Positions 1 through 5,280 are shown, counted from the stretch's first letter. The stretch: 5,484 nucleotides of DNA from Thermococcus sp. (GCA_027023165.1 JALVWX010000259.1:1-5484); one strand, 5' to 3'. Notes: generated by a model from the sequence alone, not told the origin. Numbers and translations are program-made.

Positions 1-1264
1 TGTCCTTGTCGCGGCCGCCGAATATCATACCGCCGACCTTAACGCCGCAGGGGTTGTTGAGGGCTTCCAAATCGGCGTTGGGGAAGTGCTCGAGCGATAC
101 CGTGAAGCGCGCGTTCTTGTGGCTCGGCGGTATCTCGTTGCCCTCCTCGTCCGTCTTCCCGCGCCACCACTTTCCGCTGTGGTTCTCTCCCTCGTCCGGA
201 ATCTCAACGCCCATGTCGTTCCAGTAGGGCTTTCCGTCCTTGACGAGGACGTTCGAGAAGATTATCTCGACCGGGGAGTGGAGTATCTGCCATATTATCG
301 GGTCGTCCTCAGGGTTGACGCCCTGAATGATACCGAAGACACCCTTCTCGACGTTTGCACCCCTTACAACTCCGTTGACAGGGAGGATGAAGCTCAGATC
401 GTCTCCGACTATGTTCTCCCAGCTTATCATGGCCGTTGAGGTCTTGCCGCACATGCTCGGGTATGCTCCCGTGAAGTAGGTCTTCCTGCCGTTTGGACCG
501 TTAACGCGCATGAGGAACATGTGCTCACTGAGCCAGCCCTCTTTGACCGCCCTGTTTATTGTCAGACGGAAGGCGGGCTTCTTGAGGCCTATCGTGTTTC
601 CGCCGTACTGGGTGTTGACGGAGTAAACGGTCTCGTCCTCGAGGTCGATGTAAACCCTCCTTTTACCGAGGTTCTTGCTTGTCTTTCTCTCGTCGAGTTC
701 GCCCTCACTGTGGACGAAGCGGAAGAAGCGGGCCTGTCTACCGAGGCGTTTAAACTCCTCGTAGCCCTTCCTGTAGAGGATGAACTCGGAGTGGGCGACA
801 TAAGCGGAATCGGTGAGCTGAACGGCTGGAATAGTGAAGATCGAGTTCTTTGGCCCGAGGGTGAAGAAGCAGACGAAAAGCTCCTTATCCTTCATTATGC
901 CCCTCATAAGCTCGCGTATCTCCTTTAAACCTTCATCCCTATCCTTGGTGTTGATGTAGGGGAGCTTCTTTCCACCGGGGGTTAGTATGGCGGTGTTGGC
1001 TTTGTCTCTTGCCTGGTCGTAGTAGCTGTCGTAGTGGACGGTGTGGTGTGGCGTTTCGAGCATCTTTTCCTCGCCGTAGTAGAGGGCCTTCCAGCGGACG
1101 TAGTCCTCATCCTCCGGGCTGTCGGTGCAGACGAAGACCTTATCCGGCTCGAGCCACTCAATCCATTCCGCCAGAAACGCGTGAAGTTCGGGGTTGTCTA
1201 TCGCCTTTATCTTTTCAAACTGCTCCTTATCGAGGAGCTTTTCAAGCCTCTCAAGGGGTTCCAT
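1..1264 (-). CDS. pck: Phosphoenolpyruvate carboxykinase (GTP), 3'-truncated by window edge
   Basis: The enzyme interconverts oxaloacetate + GTP with PEP + CO2 + GDP in the cytoplasm and feeds gluconeogenesis. Reading from ATG at 1264 gives 421 codons without a stop. The family is usually about 600 residues or a little more, so roughly a third lies beyond position 1. Visible landmarks, aligned from memory to vertebrate PEPCK: R-loop-like YGGNTIGLKK at 220-229, with K229 as the expected Mn ligand; H248 in WLSEHMF, the second Mn ligand; P-loop PSMCGKTS at 269-276, with the reactive Cys272 and Lys274; metal motif GDD at 287-289; NARFT at 384-388; and IFGGR with Arg418. The aromatic guanine-binding segment should be in the missing part. 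The start is fixed by GGAGGC eight bases upstream. It is divergent from the nucleotidylyltransferase operon. The family call is very secure. Confidence 0.96.
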   Translation of the reverse strand, partial: MEPLERLEKLLDKEQFEKIKAIDNPELHAFLAEWIEWLEPDKVFVCTDSPEDEDYVRWKALYYGEEKMLETPHHTVHYDSYYDQARDKANTAILTPGGKKLPYINTKDRDEGLKEIRELMRGIMKDKELFVCFFTLGPKNSIFTIPAVQLTDSAYVAHSEFILYRKGYEEFKRLGRQARFFRFVHSEGELDERKTSKNLGKRRVYIDLEDETVYSVNTQYGGNTIGLKKPAFRLTINRAVKEGWLSEHMFLMRVNGPNGRKTYFTGAYPSMCGKTSTAMISWENIVGDDLSFILPVNGVVRGANVEKGVFGIIQGVNPEDDPIIWQILHSPVEIIFSNVLVKDGKPYWNDMGVEIPDEGENHSGKWWRGKTDEEGNEIPPSHKNARFTVSLEHFPNADLEALNNPCGVKVGGMIFGGRDKD

Positions 1265-1270
1265 GGTATC

Positions 1271-1276
1271 GCCTCC
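1271..1276 (-). promoter_or_regulatory. Shine-Dalgarno of PEP carboxykinase
   Basis: The minus strand reads GGAGGC, then GATACC and ATG at 1264. This strong archaeal SD supports that ATG as the start. Confidence 0.8.
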
Positions 1277-1297
1277 GGGAAGAGTTGAGCGATGCCT

Positions 1298-1309
1298 TAA
1301 AATAGTTTG
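1298..1309 (-). promoter_or_regulatory. Candidate BRE/TATA promoter for PEP carboxykinase
   Basis: The minus strand here reads CAAACTATTTTAAG: an AAA BRE-like triplet followed by an AT-rich TATA-like core. A start about 25 bases downstream (near 1278) would give a short leader of about 14 nt that still holds the GGAGG site. A second TATA-like string, GTATAAAC at 1318-1325, is an alternative and would give a leader of about 30 nt. Inferred from spacing only. Confidence 0.45.
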
Positions 1310-1346
1310 TCGAGTAAGTTTATACGCTGATGCACCCATAAGTTCA

Positions 1347-1362
1347 GCGATGATGGCATCGC
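1347..1362. promoter_or_regulatory. 16-bp palindrome, possible operator in the divergent promoter region
   Basis: GCGATG (1347-1352) and CATCGC (1357-1362) form a perfect inverted repeat around ATGG. The right arm ends just before the TATA-like element of the plus-strand operon, a position compatible with a transcription factor site. The octamer GGCATCGC that ends here (1355-1362) recurs in opposite orientation at 1289-1296, just downstream of the candidate TATA of the carboxykinase gene. Function is inferred. It could instead form a small leader hairpin if transcription starts from the upstream TTTATAC element at 1319-1325. Confidence 0.4.
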
Positions 1363-1374
1363 AAGGTATATTAA
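1363..1374 (+). promoter_or_regulatory. Candidate promoter of the nucleotidylyltransferase operon
   Basis: AAGGTATATTAA has a purine-rich stretch followed by TATATTA, centred near 1369-1370. Archaeal initiation about 25 bases on would fall near 1394. That leaves a very short leader before ATG 1406 and makes the in-frame ATG at 1394 unlikely. TTTATAC at 1319-1325 is an alternative TATA element giving a leader of about 60 nt. Confidence 0.45.
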
Positions 1375-1405
1375 CTGGGAGTGATACATCCGGATGGTGC
1401 GCATC

Positions 1406-2491
1406 ATGAAGGCTGTAGTGCTCGCGGGGGGCAGGGGGACGAGGCTTCTCCCGCTGACGGTATACCGGCCGAAGCCCATGATCCCCTTCTTCAACAGGCC
1501 CCTGATGGAATATGCCCTGCTGAACCTCGCCAACGCGGGCGTCGATGAGGTCTACGTCCTCGTCGGCTACCTGAAGGAGCGCATAATGGACTACTTTGGG
1601 GACGGAAGCAGGTGGGGGATCGAGATACACTACTCGAACGGTGACAACATAAAGCTCGGGACGGCTGGCGCCACTAAGAAGGTGGTGAAGCACATGGACG
1701 ATACGTTCTTCGTAGTTTCCAGCGATGTTCTAACGAACCTCGACCTCAAGGCGCTCTACGACTACCACCGCTCGAAGAATGCCCTCGCAACGATAGCGCT
1801 CTCCCGCGTTGAGGATCCGACCCAGTACGGCATAGCCATCATAGACGGGGACGGGAGGATCAAGCAGTTCAAGGAGAAGCCAAAGCCGGAGGAGGTCTTC
1901 AGCAACCTCGTCAACGCCGGCATCTACGTCTTTGAGCCGGAGGCTTTTGACCTCGTTCCAAAGGCCAAAAACTTCGACTTTTCCAAGGATCTCTTCCCGA
2001 GGATGCTGGAGAACGACCTGGCCCTCTACGGCTTCCCGTTCAGCGAGTACTGGAACGACGTGGGGAGACCTTCGAGCTATCTGCAGGCGACGGAGGACGT
2101 TTTTCAGGGGAGGCTTCGTCTGCCGGGCTTGAGAACGGAGAGCCTGAAGGGCAACTTGGAATACGGGGGGGCGATAGTCACGGGAAGGCGCTGTGTGCTC
2201 AGGAAGCCTGATGTCAGGGGATTTGCCGTCCTCGGAGACGGTGTGGAGGTGGAGAGAAACGTTAAAATAGAACGTTCGGTGATACTCTCGGGTGTCACCA
2301 TAGGGGAGGGCACCGAGATACGGGAGGCAATCATTGGAGAAAACGTCCGCATAGGGAAGGGCGTTGTGATCCAGCCCGGAAGCGTTGTGGGCGACAACAC
2401 GCTCATTGAGGACTTCAGCAAGATAGGCTCCAACGTCAAGATATGGGTGGAGTCGAGGATTGGAAAGGAGAGTATAATACTGCCGGACTGA
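1406..2491 (+). CDS. Sugar-1-phosphate nucleotidylyltransferase with C-terminal left-handed beta-helix (GDP-mannose pyrophosphorylase-like)
   Basis: A 361-residue cytoplasmic enzyme expected to join a hexose-1-phosphate and an NTP into an NDP-sugar plus pyrophosphate. Visible motifs: nucleotide-binding signature LAGGRGTRLLPLT at 6-18; substrate PKPM with Lys23 at 22-25; LGTAGA at 84-89; SSDVL with metal ligand Asp107; KEKP at 156-159; and WNDVGRP with the second metal Asp218. From about 250 to 358 there are imperfect hexapeptide repeats (IGEGTEI, IGENVRI, IGKGVVI, IGSNVKI) typical of a left-handed beta-helix. Length and layout match the GMPPB type (about 360 residues), but base and sugar specificity cannot be read from sequence; glucose-1-phosphate is an alternative. 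An in-frame ATG at 1394 would add MVRI. ATG 1406 is preferred because the protein then begins MKAVVLAGG as in relatives and GGTG lies six bases upstream. It is followed 10 bp later by the mutase-like gene. Confidence 0.9.
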   Translation: MKAVVLAGGRGTRLLPLTVYRPKPMIPFFNRPLMEYALLNLANAGVDEVYVLVGYLKERIMDYFGDGSRWGIEIHYSNGDNIKLGTAGATKKVVKHMDDTFFVVSSDVLTNLDLKALYDYHRSKNALATIALSRVEDPTQYGIAIIDGDGRIKQFKEKPKPEEVFSNLVNAGIYVFEPEAFDLVPKAKNFDFSKDLFPRMLENDLALYGFPFSEYWNDVGRPSSYLQATEDVFQGRLRLPGLRTESLKGNLEYGGAIVTGRRCVLRKPDVRGFAVLGDGVEVERNVKIERSVILSGVTIGEGTEIREAIIGENVRIGKGVVIQPGSVVGDNTLIEDFSKIGSNVKIWVESRIGKESIILPD

Positions 2492-2495
2492 GGTG
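2490..2495 (+). promoter_or_regulatory. Shine-Dalgarno overlapping the upstream stop; decides the start of the mutase-like gene
   Basis: GAGGTG overlaps the TGA stop of the preceding gene and lies six bases before ATG 2502. The in-frame GTG at 2493 is part of this site, so it is not the start. The arrangement suggests translational coupling. Confidence 0.75.
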
Positions 2496-2501
2496 GTTGG
2501 G

Positions 2502-3209
2502 ATGGAGGTTTACTATTCCCCAAGGTTCAACCCTGAGGAGCTTGCCCTTCTCGGAAGGGCCATAGGAACGATTTCGCACGGCACCATAATCGTTGGAAGG
2601 GACGGAAGGGCCATATCGAGGTACGGGAAGCGCGCTATGGTCGTTGGAATTGTCAGCACAGGTTCGACGATAATGGACGTCCGCCTGATTCCGCTCGTCG
2701 CGCTGAAGGACTTTGCCCACAGAAAGGGTCTCCCCCTCGCGTACGTCTACTACTACAACGGCGTCCGCGTTTACGTCAACGGCATGGATGCGGATGAGAT
2801 AAACGCCATCCTTGAAAGCAGGAGCTTCATCGAGGCACATCCAAACGATATAGGTGCGACCGTCTACTATCCAAACGCCCTCGACGACTTCCTGCACGAG
2901 GTCTTCAAGCACTACAACTTCAAGATAGAGGGCAAGGCCCTCGTCGACGCCATGAACACCCCCGCTGTGCTCTTTTTCCCGCGTATGAGCGAGCACTTCG
3001 GCTTCGAGACTGAGCTTATCAACGACATGATGACGAGCTACCTGCCGCCCAAGCCGAAGGAGGTCTTCCTCCACAAGCTCAGCAAGGGGAACTACGACTT
3101 CGGCCTCCGCTTCAGGCCGGACGGGATAATAGAACTCTACCACAACGGGGAGCAGAACGAGTTTGGTAGCATGTGGACGTTCCTTGACTACATGAAGAAG
3201 AACCTTTGA
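2502..3209 (+). CDS. Degenerate alpha-D-phosphohexomutase-like protein (likely catalytically inactive)
   Basis: A 235-residue protein resembling the first half of phosphomannomutase/phosphoglucomutase, whose full enzymes are about 450 residues. Domain I is recognisable: FNPEELALLGRAIGT (9-23), IIVGRDGRAISRYGKRAMVVGIVSTG (29-54) and DVRLIPL (59-65). Where active enzymes have the TASHNP phosphoserine loop before YNGIKV, this protein goes directly from LAYVY into YNGVRVYVNG (85-94), so the catalytic serine is absent. A domain II-like part follows (EGKALVDAMNTPAV, 143-156). The usual DGDxDR metal loop appears as GLRFRPDG (201-208), without the aspartate triad. Domains III and IV are missing. Position directly behind the nucleotidylyltransferase suggests a regulatory or structural partner of it; this is inference. 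No frameshift or premature-stop sign is seen and the downstream 93 bases do not continue the fold, so it reads as a stable short gene rather than a pseudogene. Confidence 0.8.
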   Translation: MEVYYSPRFNPEELALLGRAIGTISHGTIIVGRDGRAISRYGKRAMVVGIVSTGSTIMDVRLIPLVALKDFAHRKGLPLAYVYYYNGVRVYVNGMDADEINAILESRSFIEAHPNDIGATVYYPNALDDFLHEVFKHYNFKIEGKALVDAMNTPAVLFFPRMSEHFGFETELINDMMTSYLPPKPKEVFLHKLSKGNYDFGLRFRPDGIIELYHNGEQNEFGSMWTFLDYMKKNL

Positions 3210-3240
3210 TTTTCGGTTCTTCCAAAATTTTTCCGGAAAA
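3210..3240 (+). terminator. T-rich stretch with TTTTCCGGAAAA palindrome after the mutase-like gene
   Basis: Immediately after the TGA there are two T runs (3210-3213 and 3228-3232), the second forming part of a perfect 12-bp palindrome at 3229-3240. Oligo-T signals end many archaeal transcripts. The next gene has its own promoter, which fits termination here. Not proven. Confidence 0.45.
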
Positions 3241-3249
3241 TCCTCGCAG

Positions 3250-3263
3250 AAAAAGGTTAAAAG
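3250..3263 (+). promoter_or_regulatory. Candidate promoter of thymidylate kinase
   Basis: AAAAAGG followed by TTAAAAG is a BRE/TATA-like pair centred near 3259. Initiation near 3284 would leave a leader of about 19 nt that contains the GGGGGTG ribosome site. It would also lie downstream of the alternative GTG start at 3264, excluding that start. Confidence 0.5.
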
Positions 3264-3289
3264 GTGCCCGCTTCACCAGTTTCATCTTT

Positions 3290-3296
3290 GGGGGTG
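3290..3296 (+). promoter_or_regulatory. Shine-Dalgarno that selects the GTG start of thymidylate kinase
   Basis: GGGGGTG lies six bases upstream of GTG 3303. No comparable site precedes the in-frame GTG at 3264. Confidence 0.65.
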
Positions 3297-3302
3297 GCAG
3301 CT

Positions 3303-3926
3303 GTGGGAACTTTCATAGTCATAGAGGGCATCGATGGTGCCGGTAAATCAACTCAGGCAAGGCTTCTCGCCGAATGGTTTAAGGAGCGGGGAAAAGAGGT
3401 TGTTTTGACAAAGGAACCCACCGATACGGCCTTTGGTAAGCTCATAAGGAGGCTCGTCCTGACTGGCGGAAGAGAGGGCATAATAGACGGCGCCAGGATA
3501 AGCCACGAGGCCGAGGCGCTTCTCTTCGCCGCAGACAGGGCGGAGCACGTTGAGAAGCTCATCAAACCGTCTCTCAAAGAGGGTAAAATCGTCATCTCCG
3601 ACCGCTACTTCTACTCATCACTCGCATACCAGTGGGCGCGCGGCCTTGACCTCGAATGGCTGATAGACCTAAACCGCTTCGCGGTGAGGCCTGACCTTGC
3701 CATACTCCTCGACCTTCCTGTAAAGGAGAGCATGAGGCGCATAAACAGGAGGAGCATAAAGAGCGAGTTCGATAAAATAGCGGAACTCCAGAAGGCCGTC
3801 CGCGAGAACTACCTCAAGTTGGCGGAGCGCTTTCCTGAGATGAGGATCGTCAACGCCCTCGCGAGCGTCGAGGACATACACAACGACATCGTGGCGCTCG
3901 TCGAGCACGAGCTTTTCAGAGAGTAG
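3303..3926 (+). CDS. tmk: Thymidylate kinase (dTMP kinase)
   Basis: Phosphorylates dTMP to dTDP with ATP in the cytoplasm, a required step of dTTP synthesis. The 207-residue length is normal for the family. Motifs: P-loop [10 protein letters not shown] at 8-17; KEPT at 37-40 followed by [19 protein letters not shown] at 100-110, the DR(Y/H) dTMP-site motif; [11 protein letters not shown] at 129-139; and an Arg-rich LID-like segment [13 protein letters not shown] at 145-157. The GTG start at 3303 gives MGTFIVIEG, the expected N-terminus, and has a good ribosome site. The longer reading from GTG 3264 adds 13 residues of no family character. It is monocistronic as far as can be seen, with its own promoter, and its stop codon touches the 3' end of the minus-strand sRNA. 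Confidence 0.95.
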   Translation: MGTFIVIEGIDGAGKSTQARLLAEWFKERGKEVVLTKEPTDTAFGKLIRRLVLTGGREGIIDGARISHEAEALLFAADRAEHVEKLIKPSLKEGKIVISDRYFYSSLAYQWARGLDLEWLIDLNRFAVRPDLAILLDLPVKESMRRINRRSIKSEFDKIAELQKAVRENYLKLAERFPEMRIVNALASVEDIHNDIVALVEHELFRE

Positions 3927-3992
3927 GGGTCGGCCAGTGCCAGTCTCTTCATTCGGTAGCGAATCAGACCGGTAAACGCTCGTCATTCCCCC
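3926..3992 (-). ncRNA. Box C/D guide sRNA (minus strand)
   Basis: Read on the minus strand from the G run 3992-3988: C box ATGACGA (3986-3980), 12-nt guide (3979-3968), D' box CTGA (3967-3964), 11-nt interval (3963-3953), C' box ATGAAGA (3952-3946), 12-nt guide (3945-3934), D box CCGA (3933-3930), then CCCC (3929-3926). Both guide spacers are exactly 12 nt, the archaeal norm. GGGG/CCCC closes a terminal stem directly after D, with the 3-nt kink-turn bulge (AAT) on the C side, as C/D RNAs require. C, C' and D each depart by one base from RTGATGA/CTGA. The RNA would bind L7Ae, Nop5 and fibrillarin and direct 2'-O-methylation. By the D+5 rule the target bases are the fifth base of ACCGGTAAACGC (D') and of CCAGTGCCAGTC (D). 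I could not identify these targets. The exact ends are inferred. Confidence 0.75.
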
Positions 3993-4054
3993 TTCTTCTT
4001 CCGGTTGGTTTTTAAAAAGCCTTTCTCAAATAAGTTGGGCCGATGACGAGCGTT
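3975..4054. repeat. 12-bp perfect inverted repeat formed by the two sRNA 5' regions
   Basis: AACGCTCGTCAT at 3975-3986 is the reverse complement of ATGACGAGCGTT at 4043-4054. The arms coincide with the C box and first five guide bases of the two divergent sRNAs. The repeat is therefore explained by two related RNA genes rather than by one long hairpin. Confidence 0.85.
4009..4018. promoter_or_regulatory. Palindromic TATA element shared by the two divergent sRNAs
   Basis: TTTTTAAAAA is a perfect palindrome with no other TATA-like element well placed for either RNA. Its centre is about 23-24 bases upstream of G4037 (plus sRNA) and about 22-25 bases upstream of the G run 3992-3988 (minus sRNA), the normal archaeal distance. 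On the minus strand it is preceded by GAGAAAGGC, a good BRE; the plus-side BRE (CCGGTTGG) is poorer, so the plus RNA may be weaker. The T runs could also act as a bidirectional terminator for tmk and the converging membrane-protein operon. Confidence 0.6.
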
Positions 4055-4096
4055 AGCCACGCTGAGTGGTGAGGAAAAGAGGGTTAGCCGAGGCCC
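4037..4096 (+). ncRNA. Box C/D guide sRNA (plus strand)
   Basis: Order: GGGCC (4037-4041), bulge base G, C box ATGACGA (4043-4049), 12-nt guide (4050-4061), D' CTGA (4062-4065), 3-nt interval, C' GTGAGGA (4069-4075), 12-nt guide (4076-4087), D CCGA (4088-4091), GGCCC (4092-4096). The 5-bp terminal stem, 3-nt bulge (GAT), tandem G·A pairs and the G-C pair all fall where the C/D kink-turn needs them. C and D each differ by one base from consensus, giving C·C instead of U·U. By the D+5 rule the D' guide would mark the fifth base of CGTGGCTAACGC. Its first ten bases match a 16S rRNA segment recalled from Thermococcales (ACACGTGGCTAACC). The D guide target is CTAACCCTCTTT, unidentified. It ends one base before the stop codon of the opposing CDS. 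Confidence 0.8.
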
Positions 4097-4097
4097 A

Positions 4098-4421
4098 TCA
4101 GTAGAGCTTTCCGCCTTCCTCCTGGAGAGTTTCCCTCTCGTGCTCAATCTTCTTCTCGTCCTCGAAGAGTTTGGCCCGGTTTGTGTATCCGAGCCTGCTA
4201 AAGAGGCTCGTTGTCGTGTTCATGAACTTTCCTGCGTTCGCGGCGATTATTGAGGCGACTATGAAAAGCCCTACTATGAAAGCGGCCTCGCTCGGCGTGA
4301 AGAACCCGTGCGACACGAGAGCGTGGCCGATCAAGACGGGTATCCCGACGAGAACGAAACCGAGAACGAGGTACCACAGTGCCTTATAACCATACCTCTC
4401 CATGAACATCGCAAAGTCCAT
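4098..4421 (-). CDS. Small two-TM membrane protein, function unknown
   Basis: A 107-residue protein I do not recognise. It has a short amphipathic start, a hydrophobic segment at about 14-36 (ALWYLVLGFVLVGIPVLIG), a short HGFFTPSE turn, and a second hydrophobic segment at about 46-64 (AAFIVGLFIVASIIAANAG). A highly charged tail (82-105, RAKLFEDEKKIEHERETLQEE) is probably helical, perhaps coiled. The likely topology is a hairpin with the tail and N-terminus on the same side. ATG 4421 is chosen because GGGTGAT ends three bases upstream; the in-frame ATG at 4439 lies before that site and would add only MHTGDT. It lies 18 bp downstream of the DUF2334 gene and is probably co-transcribed with it, so it could be a partner in the membrane. 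That link is inference. Confidence 0.75.
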   Translation of the reverse strand: MDFAMFMERYGYKALWYLVLGFVLVGIPVLIGHALVSHGFFTPSEAAFIVGLFIVASIIAANAGKFMNTTTSLFSRLGYTNRAKLFEDEKKIEHERETLQEEGGKLY

Positions 4422-4424
4422 GGT

Positions 4425-4431
4425 ATCACCC
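4425..4431 (-). promoter_or_regulatory. Shine-Dalgarno of the small membrane protein
   Basis: GGGTGAT on the minus strand, then ACC and ATG 4421. It lies in the 18-bp gap after the upstream stop codon, so the second cistron has an SD although the first appears leaderless. Confidence 0.7.
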
Positions 4432-4439
4432 GTGTGCAT

Positions 4440-5258
4440 CTAGGGGATAGGTCCTTTTATCCTTTTCGATTGTGTAAAAGTTTGGTTCGGATCTGGTAGA
4501 ATGACCGGCCAGTTTTGTTGCCCGATATCACGTTTTTCTGATTTCTGCGAGTTCGCCGCAAACCCCAGGAACTCCCTTAAAAACCTCATTCCGGCGTTGT
4601 TGTTGGCCGCCCCTGGGTGAATGGAGAGGAAGAACGTTCCGTTCATGCTCGAGTAAGCGCTCTCCGCGCTCGAAAGCTCGTAGGGGAGCAGGAACTCGGG
4701 AATGTACCACGTGTATTCGTGGTTGTAAACCGGCTCAGCCCTACCGTCCGGGAGGTATATGAAGTCTCTACCGATGACGGTTATGTTGTGGCCTAAAAGA
4801 ACGCCGAGGGCATCCCTTGAGAGGGAGTACCTCGGGGCGATGAAGTAGCGCGGAAAGGGCAGGCCGCACTTCTTGAATTCCCCCAAACCGAGTTCGAGCT
4901 TCTCCTCCGCTATGCTCGAGCCGCAGTCGAACTCGTCCCCAATGTGGTCGTAGCCGTGAAGCTCTATGTGGTAACCTTCACTTTTGAGTTCCTTCAGGAA
5001 CTCCACAAAGGCGGGATACCTGCACAGGGGTTTTTCCCCGCCGTGGTTTGGGATCACGAAGAGATACGTCTCGTTCTGGAGGCCGTACGAACTTATTATT
5101 CCGGTTATCTCCTTTAGCTGGGTCATGTAGCCCGGGCTGACATCGTGGAGCAGAATCGCGAAGTGCCCGAAGGCCGGAACGTAGGCTGGCTTTCCAAACG
5201 AGGATGAGGCCAGGAAAACGAGGAACATAACGGCGATAACCTTTCCGGTGGACTTCAT
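4440..5258 (-). CDS. DUF2334 / polysaccharide deacetylase-like exported protein
   Basis: A 272-residue protein. Residues 1-22 are a signal peptide or N-terminal anchor (KSTGK, then VIAVMFLVFLASSSFG). The rest resembles the DUF2334 branch of the NodB-like deacetylase fold: FAILLHDVSP at 33-42, with His38-Asp39 in the place of the catalytic/metal motif; NHGG at 71-74; HIELHGYDHIG at 97-107, with the HxxxH metal motif His101/His105; FIAPRY at 139-144; and LSIHPG at 211-216, with His214. The family is thought to act on N-acetylated sugars or polysaccharides, but the substrate is not known. Three cysteines (79, 112, 131) and four N-x-T sequons (62, 158, 206, 258) fit an extracellular protein. ATG 5258 is preferred over the TTG three bases before: no SD precedes it and the TATA box is about 26 bases upstream, so the mRNA is probably leaderless. 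First gene of a two-gene operon. Confidence 0.8.
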   Translation of the reverse strand: MKSTGKVIAVMFLVFLASSSFGKPAYVPAFGHFAILLHDVSPGYMTQLKEITGIISSYGLQNETYLFVIPNHGGEKPLCRYPAFVEFLKELKSEGYHIELHGYDHIGDEFDCGSSIAEEKLELGLGEFKKCGLPFPRYFIAPRYSLSRDALGVLLGHNITVIGRDFIYLPDGRAEPVYNHEYTWYIPEFLLPYELSSAESAYSSMNGTFFLSIHPGAANNNAGMRFLREFLGFAANSQKSEKRDIGQQNWPVILPDPNQTFTQSKRIKGPIP

Positions 5259-5280
5259 CAAAAGCGAAAGGAGAAAAGGC

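Noticed and set aside
86..928. Plus-strand reading frames over the left region
   Set aside because: They are antisense to the carboxykinase, which carries all family motifs in one continuous minus-strand frame.
1370..1386. Possible Thermococcales glycolytic regulator site (TATCAC-N5-GTGATA)
   Set aside because: Only the right half GTGATA (1381-1386) is present; the left half reads ATTAAC and matches 3 of 6. GTGAT here more likely belongs to a ribosome-site-like string.
2436..3143. Long antisense reading frame opposite the mutase-like gene
   Set aside because: It is the mirror of a real gene with family similarity and a good SD on the plus strand. The antisense product shows no recognisable domain and no start signals.
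3264..3302. Upstream GTG start for thymidylate kinase (220 aa)
   Set aside because: The TATA-like element at 3257-3263 would put it before the transcript start, it has no SD, and the added residues have no family character.
4041..4091. Reading the plus sRNA with C box CGATGA and 15-nt spacers
   Set aside because: That alignment gives no kink-turn bulge and odd spacers. Shifting the C box to ATGACGA and C' to GTGAGGA yields exact 12-nt spacers and a correct 3-nt bulge.
4037..4100. tRNA or H/ACA RNA in the plus-strand small RNA region
   Set aside because: There is no seven-base acceptor stem, anticodon arm or T arm, and no ACA box at the expected distance from a pocket. The C/D layout explains the sequence.
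4422..4439. ATG 4439 as start of the small membrane protein
   Set aside because: The clear GGGTGAT site lies downstream of it and at proper distance from ATG 4421.
5259..5261. TTG start for the DUF2334 gene
   Set aside because: It adds one residue only. The ATG directly after it fits the leaderless spacing better.
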